64,000 nucleotides of DNA, taken from positions 7,068,001 to 7,132,000 of the forward strand of contig NZ_CP102512.1 in NCBI RefSeq assembly GCF_024612015.1, read 5' to 3'. Position numbers and translations under genes: made by a program. This stretch comes from Streptomyces sp. CA-210063. Its GTDB lineage: Bacteria > Actinomycetota > Actinomycetes > Streptomycetales > Streptomycetaceae. The notes under the pieces were generated by a model. It saw only the letters and a list, made by a program, of their open reading frames with translations, was not told where the DNA came from and did not search any database. This document shows positions 34,878-44,680 of the stretch, in pieces; within the stretch, counting starts at the first letter, position 1; each line of letters begins with the position of its first letter.

Positions 34878-36164
34878 GTGGCACGCATCGGTGACGGCGG
34901 CGATCTGCTCAAGTGCTCGTTCTGCGGCAAGAGCCAGAAGCAGGTCAAGAAGCTCATCGCAGGGCCCGGTGTGTACATCTGCGACGAGTGCATCGACCTC
35001 TGCAACGAGATCATCGAGGAGGAGCTCGCGGAGACCAGCGAGGTCCGCTGGGAGGAGCTCCCGAAGCCCCGGGAGATCTACGAGTTCCTCGAGGGCTACG
35101 TGGTGGGCCAGGAGGCGGCCAAGAAGGCCCTCTCCGTCGCGGTGTACAACCACTACAAGCGGGTCCAGGCCGGTGAGAACAGCGGCGGTCAGAGCCGTGA
35201 GGACGCCATCGAGTTGGCGAAGTCCAACATCCTCCTGCTGGGCCCCACGGGCTCCGGCAAGACCCTCCTCGCCCAGACCCTCGCGCGCATGCTGAACGTG
35301 CCGTTCGCCATCGCGGACGCGACGGCGCTGACGGAGGCGGGCTATGTCGGCGAGGACGTCGAGAACATCCTGTTGAAGCTGATCCAGGCGGCGGACTACG
35401 ACGTCAAGAAAGCCGAAACGGGCATCATCTACATCGATGAGATCGACAAGGTCGCGAGGAAGAGTGAAAACCCCTCCATCACCCGCGACGTCTCGGGCGA
35501 GGGCGTCCAGCAGGCCCTGCTGAAGATCCTGGAAGGCACGACGGCGTCGGTGCCCCCGCAGGGCGGGCGTAAACACCCCCACCAGGAGTTCATCCAGATC
35601 GACACGACGAACGTCCTGTTCATCGTGGGCGGCGCCTTCGCCGGCCTGGAGAAGATCATCGAGTCCCGGGCCGGCGCGAAGGGCATCGGCTTCGGCGCGA
35701 CGATCCGCTCCAAGCGCGAGCTGCAGTCCAAGGACCAGTTCGAGGACGTCATGCCCGAGGACCTGGTGAAGTTCGGCATGATCCCGGAGTTCATCGGCCG
35801 CCTCCCCGTCATCACCTCGGTCCACAACCTGGACCGCGAGGCCCTGCTCCAGATCCTCATCGAGCCCCGCAACGCCCTGGTCAAGCAGTACCAGCGCCTC
35901 TTCGAACTCGACGGCGTGGAGCTGGACTTCGAGCGCGAGGCCCTCGAAGCCATCGCCGACCAGGCCATCCTCCGCCAGACCGGCGCGCGCGGCCTGCGCG
36001 CCATCATGGAGGAAGTCCTCATGTCCGTGATGTACGAGGTCCCGTCCCGCAAGGACGTGGCGAGGGTCGTCATCACGGCGGACGTCGTCCACTCCAACGT
36101 GAACCCGACCCTGATCCCGCGCGACGCGCGCGGGCGGGGGCCGGGGGAGCAGAAGACGGCGTAA
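34878..36164 (+). CDS. clpX: ATP-dependent Clp protease ATP-binding subunit ClpX
   Basis: A 428-residue AAA+ unfoldase that delivers substrates to ClpP. N-terminal zinc-binding domain with C13, C16, C35 and C38 (CSFC...CDEC). Walker A GPTGSGKT at 122-129, Walker B IIYIDEID near 183-190, sensor/arginine region FIGRLPVI, and pore loops of the GYVG type (GYVGED). GTG 34878 is chosen over the ATG 21 bases upstream because AAGGGGAA precedes it and the product [13 protein letters not shown] matches the family. The C-terminus is short and ends with a strong terminator. Confidence 0.97.
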   Translation: MARIGDGGDLLKCSFCGKSQKQVKKLIAGPGVYICDECIDLCNEIIEEELAETSEVRWEELPKPREIYEFLEGYVVGQEAAKKALSVAVYNHYKRVQAGENSGGQSREDAIELAKSNILLLGPTGSGKTLLAQTLARMLNVPFAIADATALTEAGYVGEDVENILLKLIQAADYDVKKAETGIIYIDEIDKVARKSENPSITRDVSGEGVQQALLKILEGTTASVPPQGGRKHPHQEFIQIDTTNVLFIVGGAFAGLEKIIESRAGAKGIGFGATIRSKRELQSKDQFEDVMPEDLVKFGMIPEFIGRLPVITSVHNLDREALLQILIEPRNALVKQYQRLFELDGVELDFEREALEAIADQAILRQTGARGLRAIMEEVLMSVMYEVPSRKDVARVVITADVVHSNVNPTLIPRDARGRGPGEQKTA

Positions 36165-36194
36165 CACCCGCTCTCTCCACCCACTTGGCCGGAA

Positions 36195-36233
36195 GGGGCC
36201 TGGCGCAGCAATGCGCCAGGCCCCCTTTTTTTT
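36195..36233 (+). terminator. Intrinsic terminator of clpX
   Basis: GGGGCCTGGCGCA (36195-36207) and TGCGCCAGGCCCC (36212-36224) with an eight-T run (36226-36233), one of the few classical U-tract terminators in the window. Confidence 0.93.
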
Positions 36234-36331
36234 CGCTCAAGTGGCCATAGGCCGAAGGAAACACGCCAGGCTCACGTCAAAGCCTTGGATCCTTGCTTGC
36301 TCTCATGATCTAGTCGAGGTCGACCATATCG

Positions 36332-36349
36332 ATCGCTCGTTCGAGCGAT
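36332..36349. promoter_or_regulatory. Inverted repeat upstream of the small secreted protein gene
   Basis: ATCGCTCG-TT-CGAGCGAT is a perfect 8-bp inverted repeat 27 bp before the GTG start, in a lower-GC stretch. It is a candidate operator or 5' UTR hairpin. Confidence 0.45.
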
Positions 36350-36376
36350 GGGGAAAGTGGAACGGGAGACCCCTCG

Positions 36377-36661
36377 GTGAAGGCAACGAAGATCAAGAGA
36401 GCTCTCGCAGTGATGGGTGTGGTGACGGCGGCGGGCATCGTCCCGCTGGTGACGGCCGCGCCGGCGCATGCGTCTCAGGCGCGCTGCGTGAACTACCTCG
36501 GCAACCAGGGCTATCTGATCGGCCCCAGGGTAAGGGCGGCTTGCGACTACGCGGCGCTCTCCTCCGGAGTGATAAAGCTGCCCAACCCGTATTGCGTGAC
36601 CGGGCTCGTAAACATTGGCGTCAGGTCAGGTGACGCATCGACGGCTTGCAAGCGCGCCTGA
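36377..36661 (+). CDS. Small secreted four-cysteine protein
   Basis: A 94-residue precursor with a clear Sec signal peptide (KIKRALAVMGVVTAAGIVPL, cleavage after AHA at about 32). The mature part is about 62 residues with Cys at 37, 56, 73 and 91, probably two disulfides. The pattern CVNYLGNQGYLIGPRV...AC...C...AC recurs in small exported proteins of Streptomyces as far as I recall; no function is known. GC is lower than in the neighbours. GTG 36377 has GGGAG upstream. An inverted repeat lies just before the gene and a hairpin terminator after it. Confidence 0.78.
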   Translation: MKATKIKRALAVMGVVTAAGIVPLVTAAPAHASQARCVNYLGNQGYLIGPRVRAACDYAALSSGVIKLPNPYCVTGLVNIGVRSGDASTACKRA

Positions 36662-36683
36662 TGAGGTGACGCCTCGTGCGGAC

Positions 36684-36719
36684 GACGGCTCGGCCCTCTC
36701 AATGAGGCGCCGAGCCGTC
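36684..36719. terminator. Bidirectional terminator
   Basis: GACGGCTCGGC (36684-36694) and GCCGAGCCGTC (36709-36719), followed by TTCTCC, between convergent genes. Confidence 0.75.
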
Positions 36720-36753
36720 TTCTCCGCCAGTGGAACGCGGGAGTTGATGAGCG

Positions 36754-37713
36754 TCAGATCTTGACGCGCACGTCGTTGCGGAAGTTGGCCGCCTTGTCGG
36801 CAGCGCCGCTCAGGTCCGCGCTTTTGCCCGCCATCGCGGACGCCATGTCGGCGTAGATCACGACGCCGAGGGTGCTGTGGTCACCCCAGATGCAGATTGG
36901 CACGCTCATCTGGTCGGGGCCCGACGAGGAGTCACCCTTGAACTTGGTCTCCTGGCACTTGAGTACCGCGCCGTCCAGCGCGCTGGGCGTGAACGCCTCG
37001 GGGCTGCCTACGAGTTCCCCGGTATCCGAGGAGTCGCTGCTCGCCTCCTTCTTCATGTTGGCGAACATGGCGTCGACGACCGCCTCCGGGTCATCGATCT
37101 CGCCGTAGACGCCCATGAAGTTGATCATCTGCGCGGACAGCGGGTTGCTTTCGTCGCCGGACTGGTATCCGGCGCTCACGTCCTTCGCGTCCTTCACACC
37201 GTTCTTCTCGGCTTCCTCGATGTCGCTCTCGCTGAAGCCGCCGCTGTCGGCGTTGCTGGACTTCTTGAACTCGTCGTTGAGCACAGTCGCCGGCGTAGTC
37301 AGCTTGTGCGGCCCGTCATCGGCGATGTCCGCGCCGCCACCTCCGCCGAGGACGAAGTAGGCGCCCACGGCGATGGCCGCCACGACGGCCACCGCGCCGA
37401 GGATGATGCCGACCTTCTTGCCGCCGCCACCGCCGGAGACGGGAGGCTGGGGCACGGTCGGGTAGGGCTGCTGGCCGTACGGGGCCTGCTGCTGGCCGTA
37501 GGGCGGGGTCTGGGGCGGGACGCCCTGGGGGGTCTGCTGGGGGTACCCGTAGCCCGGCTGCTGCGGAGGTGCCTGCTGGGGGTACCCGTAGCCGGGCTGG
37601 GGGGCGGCCTGCGGCGGCTGCTGGCCGTAGGGGCCGGGCTGGCCGCCCGGCTGACCGTACGGTCCGGGCTGCTGGGGCTGCCCGCCGTACGGGCCCGGCT
37701 GGTTGTAGCTCAT
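36754..37713 (-). CDS. Single-pass membrane protein with Pro/Gln/Tyr-rich cytosolic domain
   Basis: A 319-residue protein of unknown function. Residues 1-92 are low complexity, built on repeats such as QPGPYG, PGYGYPQQ and PYGQQ. Residues 101-123 are one transmembrane helix (VGIILGAVAVVAAIAVGAYFV) flanked by Gly runs. The last 190 residues are extracellular with two Cys (LKCQE, PICIW) and an alpha/beta composition. ATG 37713 follows GGAGGGG. This layout (disordered PQGY domain, one helix, secreted domain) is frequent in Streptomyces. The low-complexity part may drive clustering, but this is conjecture. Confidence 0.8.
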   Translation of the reverse strand: MSYNQPGPYGGQPQQPGPYGQPGGQPGPYGQQPPQAAPQPGYGYPQQAPPQQPGYGYPQQTPQGVPPQTPPYGQQQAPYGQQPYPTVPQPPVSGGGGGKKVGIILGAVAVVAAIAVGAYFVLGGGGGADIADDGPHKLTTPATVLNDEFKKSSNADSGGFSESDIEEAEKNGVKDAKDVSAGYQSGDESNPLSAQMINFMGVYGEIDDPEAVVDAMFANMKKEASSDSSDTGELVGSPEAFTPSALDGAVLKCQETKFKGDSSSGPDQMSVPICIWGDHSTLGVVIYADMASAMAGKSADLSGAADKAANFRNDVRVKI

Positions 37714-37849
37714 CTCTGGGTTCCCCTCCAGATGCTTATGTGTTTCAGACATCCTGGCTCAGACCTGAGGAGCACAACGCACCGGGGGTCACACCGTTAC
37801 CGAAGAATCGAGTTTCGGGACCACCCCGTGACACCCCTAAACTGAGCGG

Positions 37850-40480
37850 GTGACCGAGAACGCTCAGCAGCAGCCTCCAGCGCCCGCCACCGATCTGCCG
37901 ACCCAGTACGCGCCGGCCGATGTAGAGGGGACGCTGTACGAGCGCTGGGTGGAGAAGGGTTACTTCGCGGCCGACGCCAAGAGCGACAAGCCCGCGTACA
38001 CCATCGTCATCCCGCCGCCGAACGTCACCGGCAGCCTGCACCTCGGGCACGCCTTCCAGCACACCCTCATGGACGCCCTCACGCGCCGTAAGCGCATGCA
38101 GGGTTATGAGGCCCTCTGGCTCCCCGGCATGGACCACGCCGGCATCGCCACCCAGAACAAGGTCGAGCAGCAGCTCGCCGAAGAGGGCAAGTCCCGCCAC
38201 GACTTGGGGCGCGAGGAGTTCGTCGAGCGTGTCTGGCGGTGGAAGGAGGAGTACGGCGGCAAGATCCTCGGCCAGATGCGCCGGCTGGGAGACGGAGTCG
38301 ACTGGAACCGCGAGCGGTTCACCATGGACGAAGGGCTGTCCAAGGCCGTCCAGACCATCTTCAAGCGGCTCTACGACGACGAGCTGATCTACCGCGCCGA
38401 GCGCATCATCAACTGGTGTCCGCGGTGTCTGACGGCCATCTCGGACATCGAGGTCGAACACCAGGAGGACGCCGGCGAGCTGGTCTCCATCCGGTACGGA
38501 GAGGGGGACGACTCCCTCGTCGTCGCCACCACGCGTGCCGAGACGATGCTCGGTGACACGGCCGTCGCCGTCCACCCGGACGACGAGCGCTACAAGCACC
38601 TCGTCGGCAAGCACATCAAGCTCCCGCTCACCGACCGCACCATCCCGGTCGTCGCCGACACCCACGTCGACCCGGAGTTCGGCACCGGCGCGGTCAAGGT
38701 CACCCCGGCCCACGACCCGAACGACTTCGCGATCGGCCAGCGCCACGGCCTGCCCGCCATGACGATCATGGATGAGCACGGCGTCATCACCGTCCACGGC
38801 CCGTTCCTCGGCCAGGACCGGTTCGAGGCCCGCTCGGCCGTCGTCGGCGCGCTGCGCTCGCAGGGCAGGATCGTCGCCGAGAAGCGGCCGTACACCCACT
38901 CCGTCGGTCACTGCTCGCGCTGCAAGACCACCGTCGAGCCGCGGCTGTCGATGCAGTGGTGGGTCAAGGTCGCGCCCCTGGCCAAGGCGGCCGGTGACGC
39001 CGTCCGCGACGGCCGGGTCAAGATCCACCCCGAGGACATGTCGAAGCGCTACTTCGACTGGGTCGACAACATGTACGACTGGTGCATCTCGCGCCAGCTG
39101 TGGTGGGGCCACCGCATCCCGGTCTGGTACGGCCCGAACGGCGAGACGGTCTGCGTCGGCCCGGACGAGGAGCCGCCCGGCACGGAGGCCGAGGGCTGGA
39201 CCCAGGACACCGACGTCCTGGACACCTGGTTCTCCTCCGGCCTGTGGCCGTTCTCCACGCTCGGCTGGCCCGAACAGACCGAGGACCTGCGGAAGTTCTA
39301 CTCGACCGACGTCCTGCTCACCGGTCACGACATCATCTTCTTCTGGGTCGCCCGGATGATGATGTTCGGCCTGTACGCGATGGACGGCGAGGTCCCCTTC
39401 AAGACGATCGCGCTGACCGGTCTGGTCCGCGACGAGCGCGGCAAGAAGATGTCGAAGTCCTTCGGCAACGTCGTGGACCCGCTCGACTGGATGGACAAGT
39501 ACGGCTCCGACGCGCTCCGCTTCACCCTCGCGCGCGGCGCCAACCCGGGCACCGACGTCCCGATCGGCGAGGACTGGGTCCAGGCCTCCCGCAACTTCGC
39601 CAACAAGATCTGGAACGCCACCCGCTTCGCGCTGATGAACGGCGCGACGGTCCAGGGCCCGCTGCCGGAGGCCTCGAAGCTCTCGGCGACCGACCGCTGG
39701 ATCCTCGCCCGCCTGGGCGAGACGGTCGAACAGGTCGACGTGTACTACGAGGACTTCCAGTTCGCGAAGCTCAGCGAGGCGCTGTACCACTTCGCGTGGG
39801 ACGAGGTCTTCGACTGGTATGTCGAGCTGTCCAAGACGACGTTCCAGGCGGGCGGCGAGCCGGCCGAGGTCAGCCGGCGCGTCCTGGGTGAGGTCCTGGA
39901 CGTCACGCTGCGGCTGCTGCACCCGGTCATCCCGTTCGTCACGGACACCCTGTGGACGACGCTGACCGGCGGCGAGTCGCTCGTCATCGCCGACTGGCCG
40001 AAGGACAGTGGCTTCCGCGACGACGCCGCCGAGCGTGAGATCGAGCTGGTCCAGCGGGTCGTCACCGAGGTCCGCCGGTTCCGTGCCGACCAGGGCCTCC
40101 AGCCCGGCCAGCGCGTCCCCGCCCGCCTGACGCTCGACGGTACGGCCCTGGCCCCGCACGAGGCCGCGATCCGTCAGCTCCTCCGCCTGCAGCCCGAGGG
40201 CGAGGGTTTCTCGGCCACCGCGACCCTGCCGGTGGCGGGCGCCGAGGTCGCCCTCGACCTCTCCGGCGTCATCGACGTCGCCGCCGAGCGCAAGCGCCTC
40301 GCGAAGGACCTCGCGGCGGCCGAGAAGGACAAGGCCCAGGCCACGGCCAAGCTCGGCAACGAGGCGTTCCTCGCGAAGGCCCCGGACCAGGTCGTGGAGA
40401 AGATCCGCGGCCGCCTCGCCAAGGCGGACGAGGACATCGCACGGATCGCCGCGCAACTGGAGAGTTTGCCGAAGGCGTAG
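37850..40480 (+). CDS. valS: Valyl-tRNA synthetase
   Basis: An 876-residue class I aminoacyl-tRNA synthetase that charges tRNA-Val. The HIGH-type motif is HLGH at 64-67 ([13 protein letters not shown]) and KMSKS is at 533-537. The editing (CP1) domain contains [17 protein letters not shown]. The C-terminal coiled-coil arm ([19 protein letters not shown]...) is typical of ValS. GTG 37850 is the start. No T-box is evident upstream. A terminator and a dispersed repeat separate it from folC. A longer open frame on the opposite strand (37745-40456) is a codon-bias shadow. Confidence 0.97.
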   Translation: MTENAQQQPPAPATDLPTQYAPADVEGTLYERWVEKGYFAADAKSDKPAYTIVIPPPNVTGSLHLGHAFQHTLMDALTRRKRMQGYEALWLPGMDHAGIATQNKVEQQLAEEGKSRHDLGREEFVERVWRWKEEYGGKILGQMRRLGDGVDWNRERFTMDEGLSKAVQTIFKRLYDDELIYRAERIINWCPRCLTAISDIEVEHQEDAGELVSIRYGEGDDSLVVATTRAETMLGDTAVAVHPDDERYKHLVGKHIKLPLTDRTIPVVADTHVDPEFGTGAVKVTPAHDPNDFAIGQRHGLPAMTIMDEHGVITVHGPFLGQDRFEARSAVVGALRSQGRIVAEKRPYTHSVGHCSRCKTTVEPRLSMQWWVKVAPLAKAAGDAVRDGRVKIHPEDMSKRYFDWVDNMYDWCISRQLWWGHRIPVWYGPNGETVCVGPDEEPPGTEAEGWTQDTDVLDTWFSSGLWPFSTLGWPEQTEDLRKFYSTDVLLTGHDIIFFWVARMMMFGLYAMDGEVPFKTIALTGLVRDERGKKMSKSFGNVVDPLDWMDKYGSDALRFTLARGANPGTDVPIGEDWVQASRNFANKIWNATRFALMNGATVQGPLPEASKLSATDRWILARLGETVEQVDVYYEDFQFAKLSEALYHFAWDEVFDWYVELSKTTFQAGGEPAEVSRRVLGEVLDVTLRLLHPVIPFVTDTLWTTLTGGESLVIADWPKDSGFRDDAAEREIELVQRVVTEVRRFRADQGLQPGQRVPARLTLDGTALAPHEAAIRQLLRLQPEGEGFSATATLPVAGAEVALDLSGVIDVAAERKRLAKDLAAAEKDKAQATAKLGNEAFLAKAPDQVVEKIRGRLAKADEDIARIAAQLESLPKA

Positions 40481-40501
40481 CTCTCCGGGCTGTACGTGGG
40501 T

Positions 40502-40536
40502 GAAGGCCCCGGTGCTTCTCGGGCACCGGGGCCTTC
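40502..40536 (+). terminator. Terminator of valS
   Basis: Perfect 14-bp stem GAAGGCCCCGGTGC / GCACCGGGGCCTTC with a 7-nt loop. Confidence 0.85.
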
Positions 40537-40605
40537 GACCGGCCGGGGAGGCCGCGCGGCCCGGCGCTTACGGGTGGGCGGGCGCCGAAAGGGCGAAGCC
40601 CTTTC

Positions 40606-40638
40606 AGGGGCGCGGGGAACTGCGCGAGCAACCACAAC
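40606..40638 (+). repeat. Dispersed intergenic repeat copy, valS-folC
   Basis: A plus-strand copy of GGGGCGCGGGGAACTGCGCG followed by AGCAACCACAAC. It is directly preceded by the perfect hairpin GAAAGGGC-GAA-GCCCTTTC (40587-40605). Confidence 0.85.
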
Positions 40639-40720
40639 GCAGCCGCAGCCGCCACACAACCCGCGCTCCCGAGCGATAAGGCGCCCCAGCTCGGCGGAGC
40701 CCCACCCGTAGACTGACCCC

Positions 40721-42238
40721 GTGAGTGAGCGCCCGCACGACAGCAGTCAGCAGCCCGACGCAGTCGACCCCTTCGAGGAGATCATCTCCGCCGAGACGGA
40801 CCGTGACCCGGACCTCGCGGTGATCGAGGCCGGCAGCCGTACCCTGCGTGCCCAGGGCGGTATGCCGCAGACCGACGTACCGACGCGGCCCGCCGACCCG
40901 GCCCTCGACAAGGCGCTGCGCGAGGTCGAGACGGAACTGGCGACCCGCTGGGGCGAGACCAAGCTGGAACCCTCGGTGACGCGGATCGCCGCGCTGATGG
41001 ACGTCCTGGGCGACCCGCAGCGGTCGTACCCCTCGATCCACATCACCGGCACCAACGGCAAGACCTCCACCGCCCGTATGATCGAGGCCCTCCTCGGCGC
41101 CTTCGAGCTGCGCACCGGCCGGTACACCTCCCCGCACGTCCAGTCGATCACCGAGCGCATCAGCCTCGACGGCGCACCGATCTCCGCCGAGCGGTTCATC
41201 GAGACGTACGAGGACATCAAGCCGTACATCGAGATGGTGGACGCAGCTCAGGAGTACCGGCTCTCCTTCTTCGAGGTGCTGACCGGAATGGCGTACGCCG
41301 CCTTCGCGGACGCCCCCGTCGACGTGGCCGTCGTCGAGGTCGGCATGGGCGGCACCTGGGACGCCACGAACGTCATCGACGGGGACGTCGCCGTCGTCAC
41401 CCCCATCGACCTCGACCACACCGACCGGCTCGGCGAGACGCCCGCCGAGATCGCCGTGGAGAAGGCCGGGATCGTCAAGCAGGACGCGACCGTGATCCTG
41501 GCGCAGCAGCCGGTGGACGCGGCGCAGGTGATGCTGAAGAAGGCCGTGGAGGTCGACGCGACGGTGGCCCGGGAGGGCCTGGAGTTCGGCGTCGTCTCGC
41601 GGCAGGTCGCCGTCGGCGGGCAGATGCTCACCCTGCGCGGCCTCGGCGGCGAGTACCCCGAGGTGTATCTCCCGCTGCACGGCCCGTACCAGGCGCACAA
41701 CGCGGCCGTCGCCCTCGCGGCGGTCGAGGCGTTCTTCGGTGTCGGCTCGCAGCGCCCGGAGCCGCTCGACGTGGACACCGTCCGCAAGGCCTTCGCGGCG
41801 GTCTCGTCGCCGGGACGGCTGGAGGTCGTACGGCGGTCCCCGACCGTCGTGCTGGACGCCGCCCACAACCCGGCGGGCGCGCGGGCCACCGCCGAGGCCG
41901 TCGGAGAGGCGTTCGACTTCAGCCGGCTGATCGGGGTGGTCGGGGCCAGCGGCGACAAGAACGTACGGGGGCTGTTGGAGGCCTTCGAGCCGATCTTCGC
42001 CGAGATCGTGATCACGCAGAATTCCAGCCACCGGGCGATGGACGCCGACGAGCTGGCCGGGATCGCGGTCGAGGTGTTCGGCGAGGAGCGGGTGCAGGTC
42101 GAGCCACGGCTGCCCGATGCCCTGGAGGCGGCGATCACGCTCGCCGAGGAGGAGGGCGAGTTCGCCGGTGGCGGCGTCCTCGTCACCGGTTCCGTCATCA
42201 CCGTCGGCGAAGCCCGGCTGCTGCTGGGGAAGGGCTGA
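40721..42238 (+). CDS. folC: Folylpolyglutamate synthase / dihydrofolate synthase
   Basis: A 505-residue Mur-ligase-family enzyme that adds glutamate to folates. The ATP loop is ITGTNGKTSTARM (about 108-120). EVGMGGTWDATNVI and the Mur-ligase C-terminal VVLDAAHNPAGA are diagnostic. The first 60 residues are a polar extension (acidic, then Pro-rich), typical of Streptomyces FolC. GTG 40721 is the start. A DUF4233 gene starts 11 bp downstream, the usual actinobacterial pairing, and ndk follows. Confidence 0.95.
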   Translation: MSERPHDSSQQPDAVDPFEEIISAETDRDPDLAVIEAGSRTLRAQGGMPQTDVPTRPADPALDKALREVETELATRWGETKLEPSVTRIAALMDVLGDPQRSYPSIHITGTNGKTSTARMIEALLGAFELRTGRYTSPHVQSITERISLDGAPISAERFIETYEDIKPYIEMVDAAQEYRLSFFEVLTGMAYAAFADAPVDVAVVEVGMGGTWDATNVIDGDVAVVTPIDLDHTDRLGETPAEIAVEKAGIVKQDATVILAQQPVDAAQVMLKKAVEVDATVAREGLEFGVVSRQVAVGGQMLTLRGLGGEYPEVYLPLHGPYQAHNAAVALAAVEAFFGVGSQRPEPLDVDTVRKAFAAVSSPGRLEVVRRSPTVVLDAAHNPAGARATAEAVGEAFDFSRLIGVVGASGDKNVRGLLEAFEPIFAEIVITQNSSHRAMDADELAGIAVEVFGEERVQVEPRLPDALEAAITLAEEEGEFAGGGVLVTGSVITVGEARLLLGKG

Positions 42239-42249
42239 GTCTCACCACC

Positions 42250-42609
42250 ATGCGTACCCTCTGTGCTTCGACCCTGATCGGCGAGTTCTTCGTGATCGCC
42301 TTCGCCGGGCTGGTCGCCATGAAGGACCCCGACCTGACCATGACCACGATCTGGACGGTCAGCGGCATCGCCATGTTCCTGTGCGTCGTGCTGTGCGGCC
42401 TCGTCACCCGGCCCGGTGGTGTCCAGATCGGCTGGGCCCTCCAGATCGGTCTGATCGCGTCCGGGTTCTTCATCCCGACGATGTTCTTCATGGGTGCGAT
42501 GTTCGCCGCCCTGTGGTGGGCCTCGGTCCACTTCGGGCGGAAGATCGACGAGGCGAAGGCCCGCTTCGCGGCGCAGGCCTCCACCGAGGCCGGCGCCGGA
42601 GCCTCCTGA
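42250..42609 (+). CDS. DUF4233 membrane protein
   Basis: A 119-residue protein with four hydrophobic segments (IGEFFVIAFAGLVAM, WTVSGIAMFLCVVLCGLV, WALQIGLIASGFFIPTMF, MFAALWWASVHFG) and a short polar C-terminal tail. Its size, topology and position directly after folC fit the DUF4233 family of actinobacteria. Function is unknown. It is probably co-transcribed and translationally linked with folC (11-bp gap). Confidence 0.85.
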   Translation: MRTLCASTLIGEFFVIAFAGLVAMKDPDLTMTTIWTVSGIAMFLCVVLCGLVTRPGGVQIGWALQIGLIASGFFIPTMFFMGAMFAALWWASVHFGRKIDEAKARFAAQASTEAGAGAS

Positions 42610-42713
42610 GGCCGAGCCCCAGGCCGGGGCTTCCTGACGCTGCGTAACACCCTGTCGGACTCGCCCTGTAGCCTCTGAGCTCCGCACCCTTGTGAAATGA
42701 AGGAGTCACCACC

Positions 42714-43127
42714 GTGAGCCAGCGCACCCTCGTCCTGCTCAAGCCCGACGCCGTCCGGCGTGGCCTGACCGGCGAGATCATCAGCCGTATCGAGCGGAAG
42801 GCCGGCTGGCAGATCACCGCGCTGGAGCTGCGGACACTGAACCAGGAGACGCTGGAGCAGCACTACGGCGAGCACCAGGGCAAGCCCTTCTACGAGCCGT
42901 TGGTCGAGTTCATGGCCTCCGGTCCGGTCGTCGCGCTGATCGTCGAGGGCGAGCGTGTCATCGAGGGGGTGCGCGCGCTGGCCGGTCCGACCGACCCGAT
43001 CGCCGCCGCACCGGGGTCCATTCGCGGTGACTACGGCGTCATCGTGCGCGAGAACCTGATCCACGCGTCGGACTCCGAGGAGTCGGCCGAGCGCGAGCTG
43101 AAGATCTTCTTCCCCGGGCGCGCGTAG
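42714..43127 (+). CDS. ndk: Nucleoside diphosphate kinase
   Basis: A 137-residue enzyme that balances NTP pools by phosphotransfer through a histidine. Active-site His117 is in NLIHASDS, and the signature KPDAVRRGLTGEIISRIE is at the N-terminus. GTG 42714 is the start, with AAGGAG 9 bases upstream. A weak hairpin (GCCCC-AGGCC-GGGGC near 42616-42630) separates it from the DUF4233 gene. Followed by a terminator and the mreB promoter region. Confidence 0.97.
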   Translation: MSQRTLVLLKPDAVRRGLTGEIISRIERKAGWQITALELRTLNQETLEQHYGEHQGKPFYEPLVEFMASGPVVALIVEGERVIEGVRALAGPTDPIAAAPGSIRGDYGVIVRENLIHASDSEESAERELKIFFPGRA

Positions 43128-43140
43128 CAACGTCCGTGAC

Positions 43141-43172
43141 GGCGGGGGCCGGTGAGTCGTCCCGCCCCCGCC
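43141..43172 (+). terminator. Terminator of ndk
   Basis: GGCGGGGGC (43141-43149) and GCCCCCGCC (43164-43172), 14-nt loop. Confidence 0.75.
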
Positions 43173-43189
43173 GCGCTTACTCTTCTGGA

Positions 43190-43321
43190 ACATTCGGCCA
43201 ACATTCGGCCACCACCCACATGGCCTATACCCCGGCTGACCAGCCAACCCCGCTGAAATACCGGCCGTACAACGGCATATGCGCGGCGATCGGGGGAACG
43301 CGCACCCCCGATGGATCGTCT
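43190..43321 (+). promoter_or_regulatory. mreB promoter region with direct repeat and ECF-type promoter
   Basis: The 371-bp gap 43128-43498 contains two elements. An exact tandem repeat ACATTCGGCCA occupies 43190-43200 and 43201-43211. A candidate sigma-E-type promoter has GGAAC at 43295-43299, a 17-bp spacer and CGTC(T) at 43317-43321. The cell-envelope stress sigma factor is known to recognise GGAAC-type -35 sites in Streptomyces; control of mreB by it would make sense. No gene is seen in the gap. Confidence 0.4.
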
Positions 43322-43498
43322 CCACAGGCGAGGCGACGCATCGCATGCCCACAATGGCGAAGACCCTCGCGCAGTGTTCGTGCGGGCGAGACTACGATGT
43401 AAGCCTTCACGTCACAGCACCCACTTCGCCGACCTGAAAAGCCTGAAAAGCTCTCAAAAGCCGTCAGCGCTCCACTTGGGAAGGCCAGACGAATCCTG

Positions 43499-44530
43499 AT
43501 GGGGAACTCAATGTCGTTCATCGGCCGTGACATGGCTGTCGACCTCGGGACCGCCAACACGCTGGTGTACGTCAGGGGTCGCGGGATCGTACTGAACGAG
43601 CCGTCCGTCGTCGCGATCAACACCAACACCGGTGGCATCCTCGCGGTCGGCGCGGAGGCGAAGAAGATGATCGGGCGGACACCGGGCAACATCGTTGCCG
43701 TACGTCCGCTGAAGGACGGTGTCATCGCCGACTTCGAGATCACCGAGCGAATGCTCCGCTACTTCATTCTGAAGATCCACAAGCGGCGGTATCTCGCCCG
43801 TCCTCGGGTCGTCGTCTGTGTGCCGTCCGGCATCACCGGTGTCGAGCGTCGCGCCGTCATCGAGGCGTCCTCCCAGGCCGGCGCCCGTCAGGTGCACATC
43901 ATCGAGGAGCCCATGGCCGCGGCCATCGGCTCCGGCCTGCCGGTCCACGAGGCCACGGGCAACATGGTGGTGGACATCGGCGGCGGCACCACGGAGGTCG
44001 CGGTCATCTCCCTCGGCGGCATCGTCACCGCCCAGTCCATCCGCGTCGCGGGCGACGAGTTGGACAACGCGATCATCCAGCACATCAAGAAGGAGTACAG
44101 CCTCCTCCTCGGTGAGCGGACGGCCGAACAGATCAAGATCACGATCGGTTCGGCGTACGACCTCGACGCTGACGAGCACACCGAAATCCGCGGCCGGGAC
44201 CTGGTGTCCGGCCTGCCCAAGACCGTCGTCATCTCCGCGGCCGAAGTGCGGAAGGCGATCGAGGAACCCGTCAACGCCATCGTCGATGCCGTCAAGACGA
44301 CCCTCGACAAGTGCCCGCCGGAACTCTCCGGCGACATCATGGACCGCGGCATCGTCCTCACCGGCGGCGGCGCCCTGCTGCGCGGTCTCGACGAGCGGCT
44401 GCGCCGCGAGACCGGAATGCCGATCCACATCGCCGAGGACCCGCTGGACAGCGTGGCGCTCGGCTCCGGCAAGTGTGTCGAGGAGTTCGAGGCGTTGCAG
44501 CAGGTGCTCGACGCACAGCCCCGCAGATGA
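43499..44530 (+). CDS. mreB: Rod shape-determining protein MreB
   Basis: A 343-residue bacterial actin that polymerises under the membrane. ATPase motifs: [11 protein letters not shown] (phosphate 1), [12 protein letters not shown] (phosphate 2) and [15 protein letters not shown] (adenosine). In Streptomyces MreB acts mainly in spore-wall synthesis rather than in hyphal growth (family knowledge). ATG 43499 is used; ATG 43511 (after GGGGAACTCA) would remove four residues and has the better ribosome-binding site. First gene of the mreBCD-mrdA-rodA cluster. Confidence 0.97.
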   Translation: MGNSMSFIGRDMAVDLGTANTLVYVRGRGIVLNEPSVVAINTNTGGILAVGAEAKKMIGRTPGNIVAVRPLKDGVIADFEITERMLRYFILKIHKRRYLARPRVVVCVPSGITGVERRAVIEASSQAGARQVHIIEEPMAAAIGSGLPVHEATGNMVVDIGGGTTEVAVISLGGIVTAQSIRVAGDELDNAIIQHIKKEYSLLLGERTAEQIKITIGSAYDLDADEHTEIRGRDLVSGLPKTVVISAAEVRKAIEEPVNAIVDAVKTTLDKCPPELSGDIMDRGIVLTGGGALLRGLDERLRRETGMPIHIAEDPLDSVALGSGKCVEEFEALQQVLDAQPRR

Positions 44531-44680
44531 CATGACACGTCGATTCCGCCGTACGGGACGTTCTCCTCTCGTGCGGCGGATCGTTGATATAGAGGCATAA
44601 GCTCCCGCAAAGCGCCCCTACGGTTCCCGGCCCGGGATTCCGAGGGGCTACCCGAATTCCCCAATTCCTGTCGAATTCCT

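Noticed and set aside
37714..37849. T-box or other riboswitch upstream of valS
   Set aside because: The 136-bp gap has neither a T-box consensus nor a specifier-loop arrangement. It only separates divergent genes.
37745..40456. A 903-codon open frame on the strand opposite valS
   Set aside because: It is antisense to a certain gene. Its product is Asp/Val/Leu/Arg-rich low-complexity sequence, as expected from GC-biased third positions read backwards.
44532..44600. 22-codon Arg-rich ORF just after mreB
   Set aside because: Very short, with no good ribosome-binding site and no distinctive composition beyond Arg-rich codons. Cannot be separated from chance.
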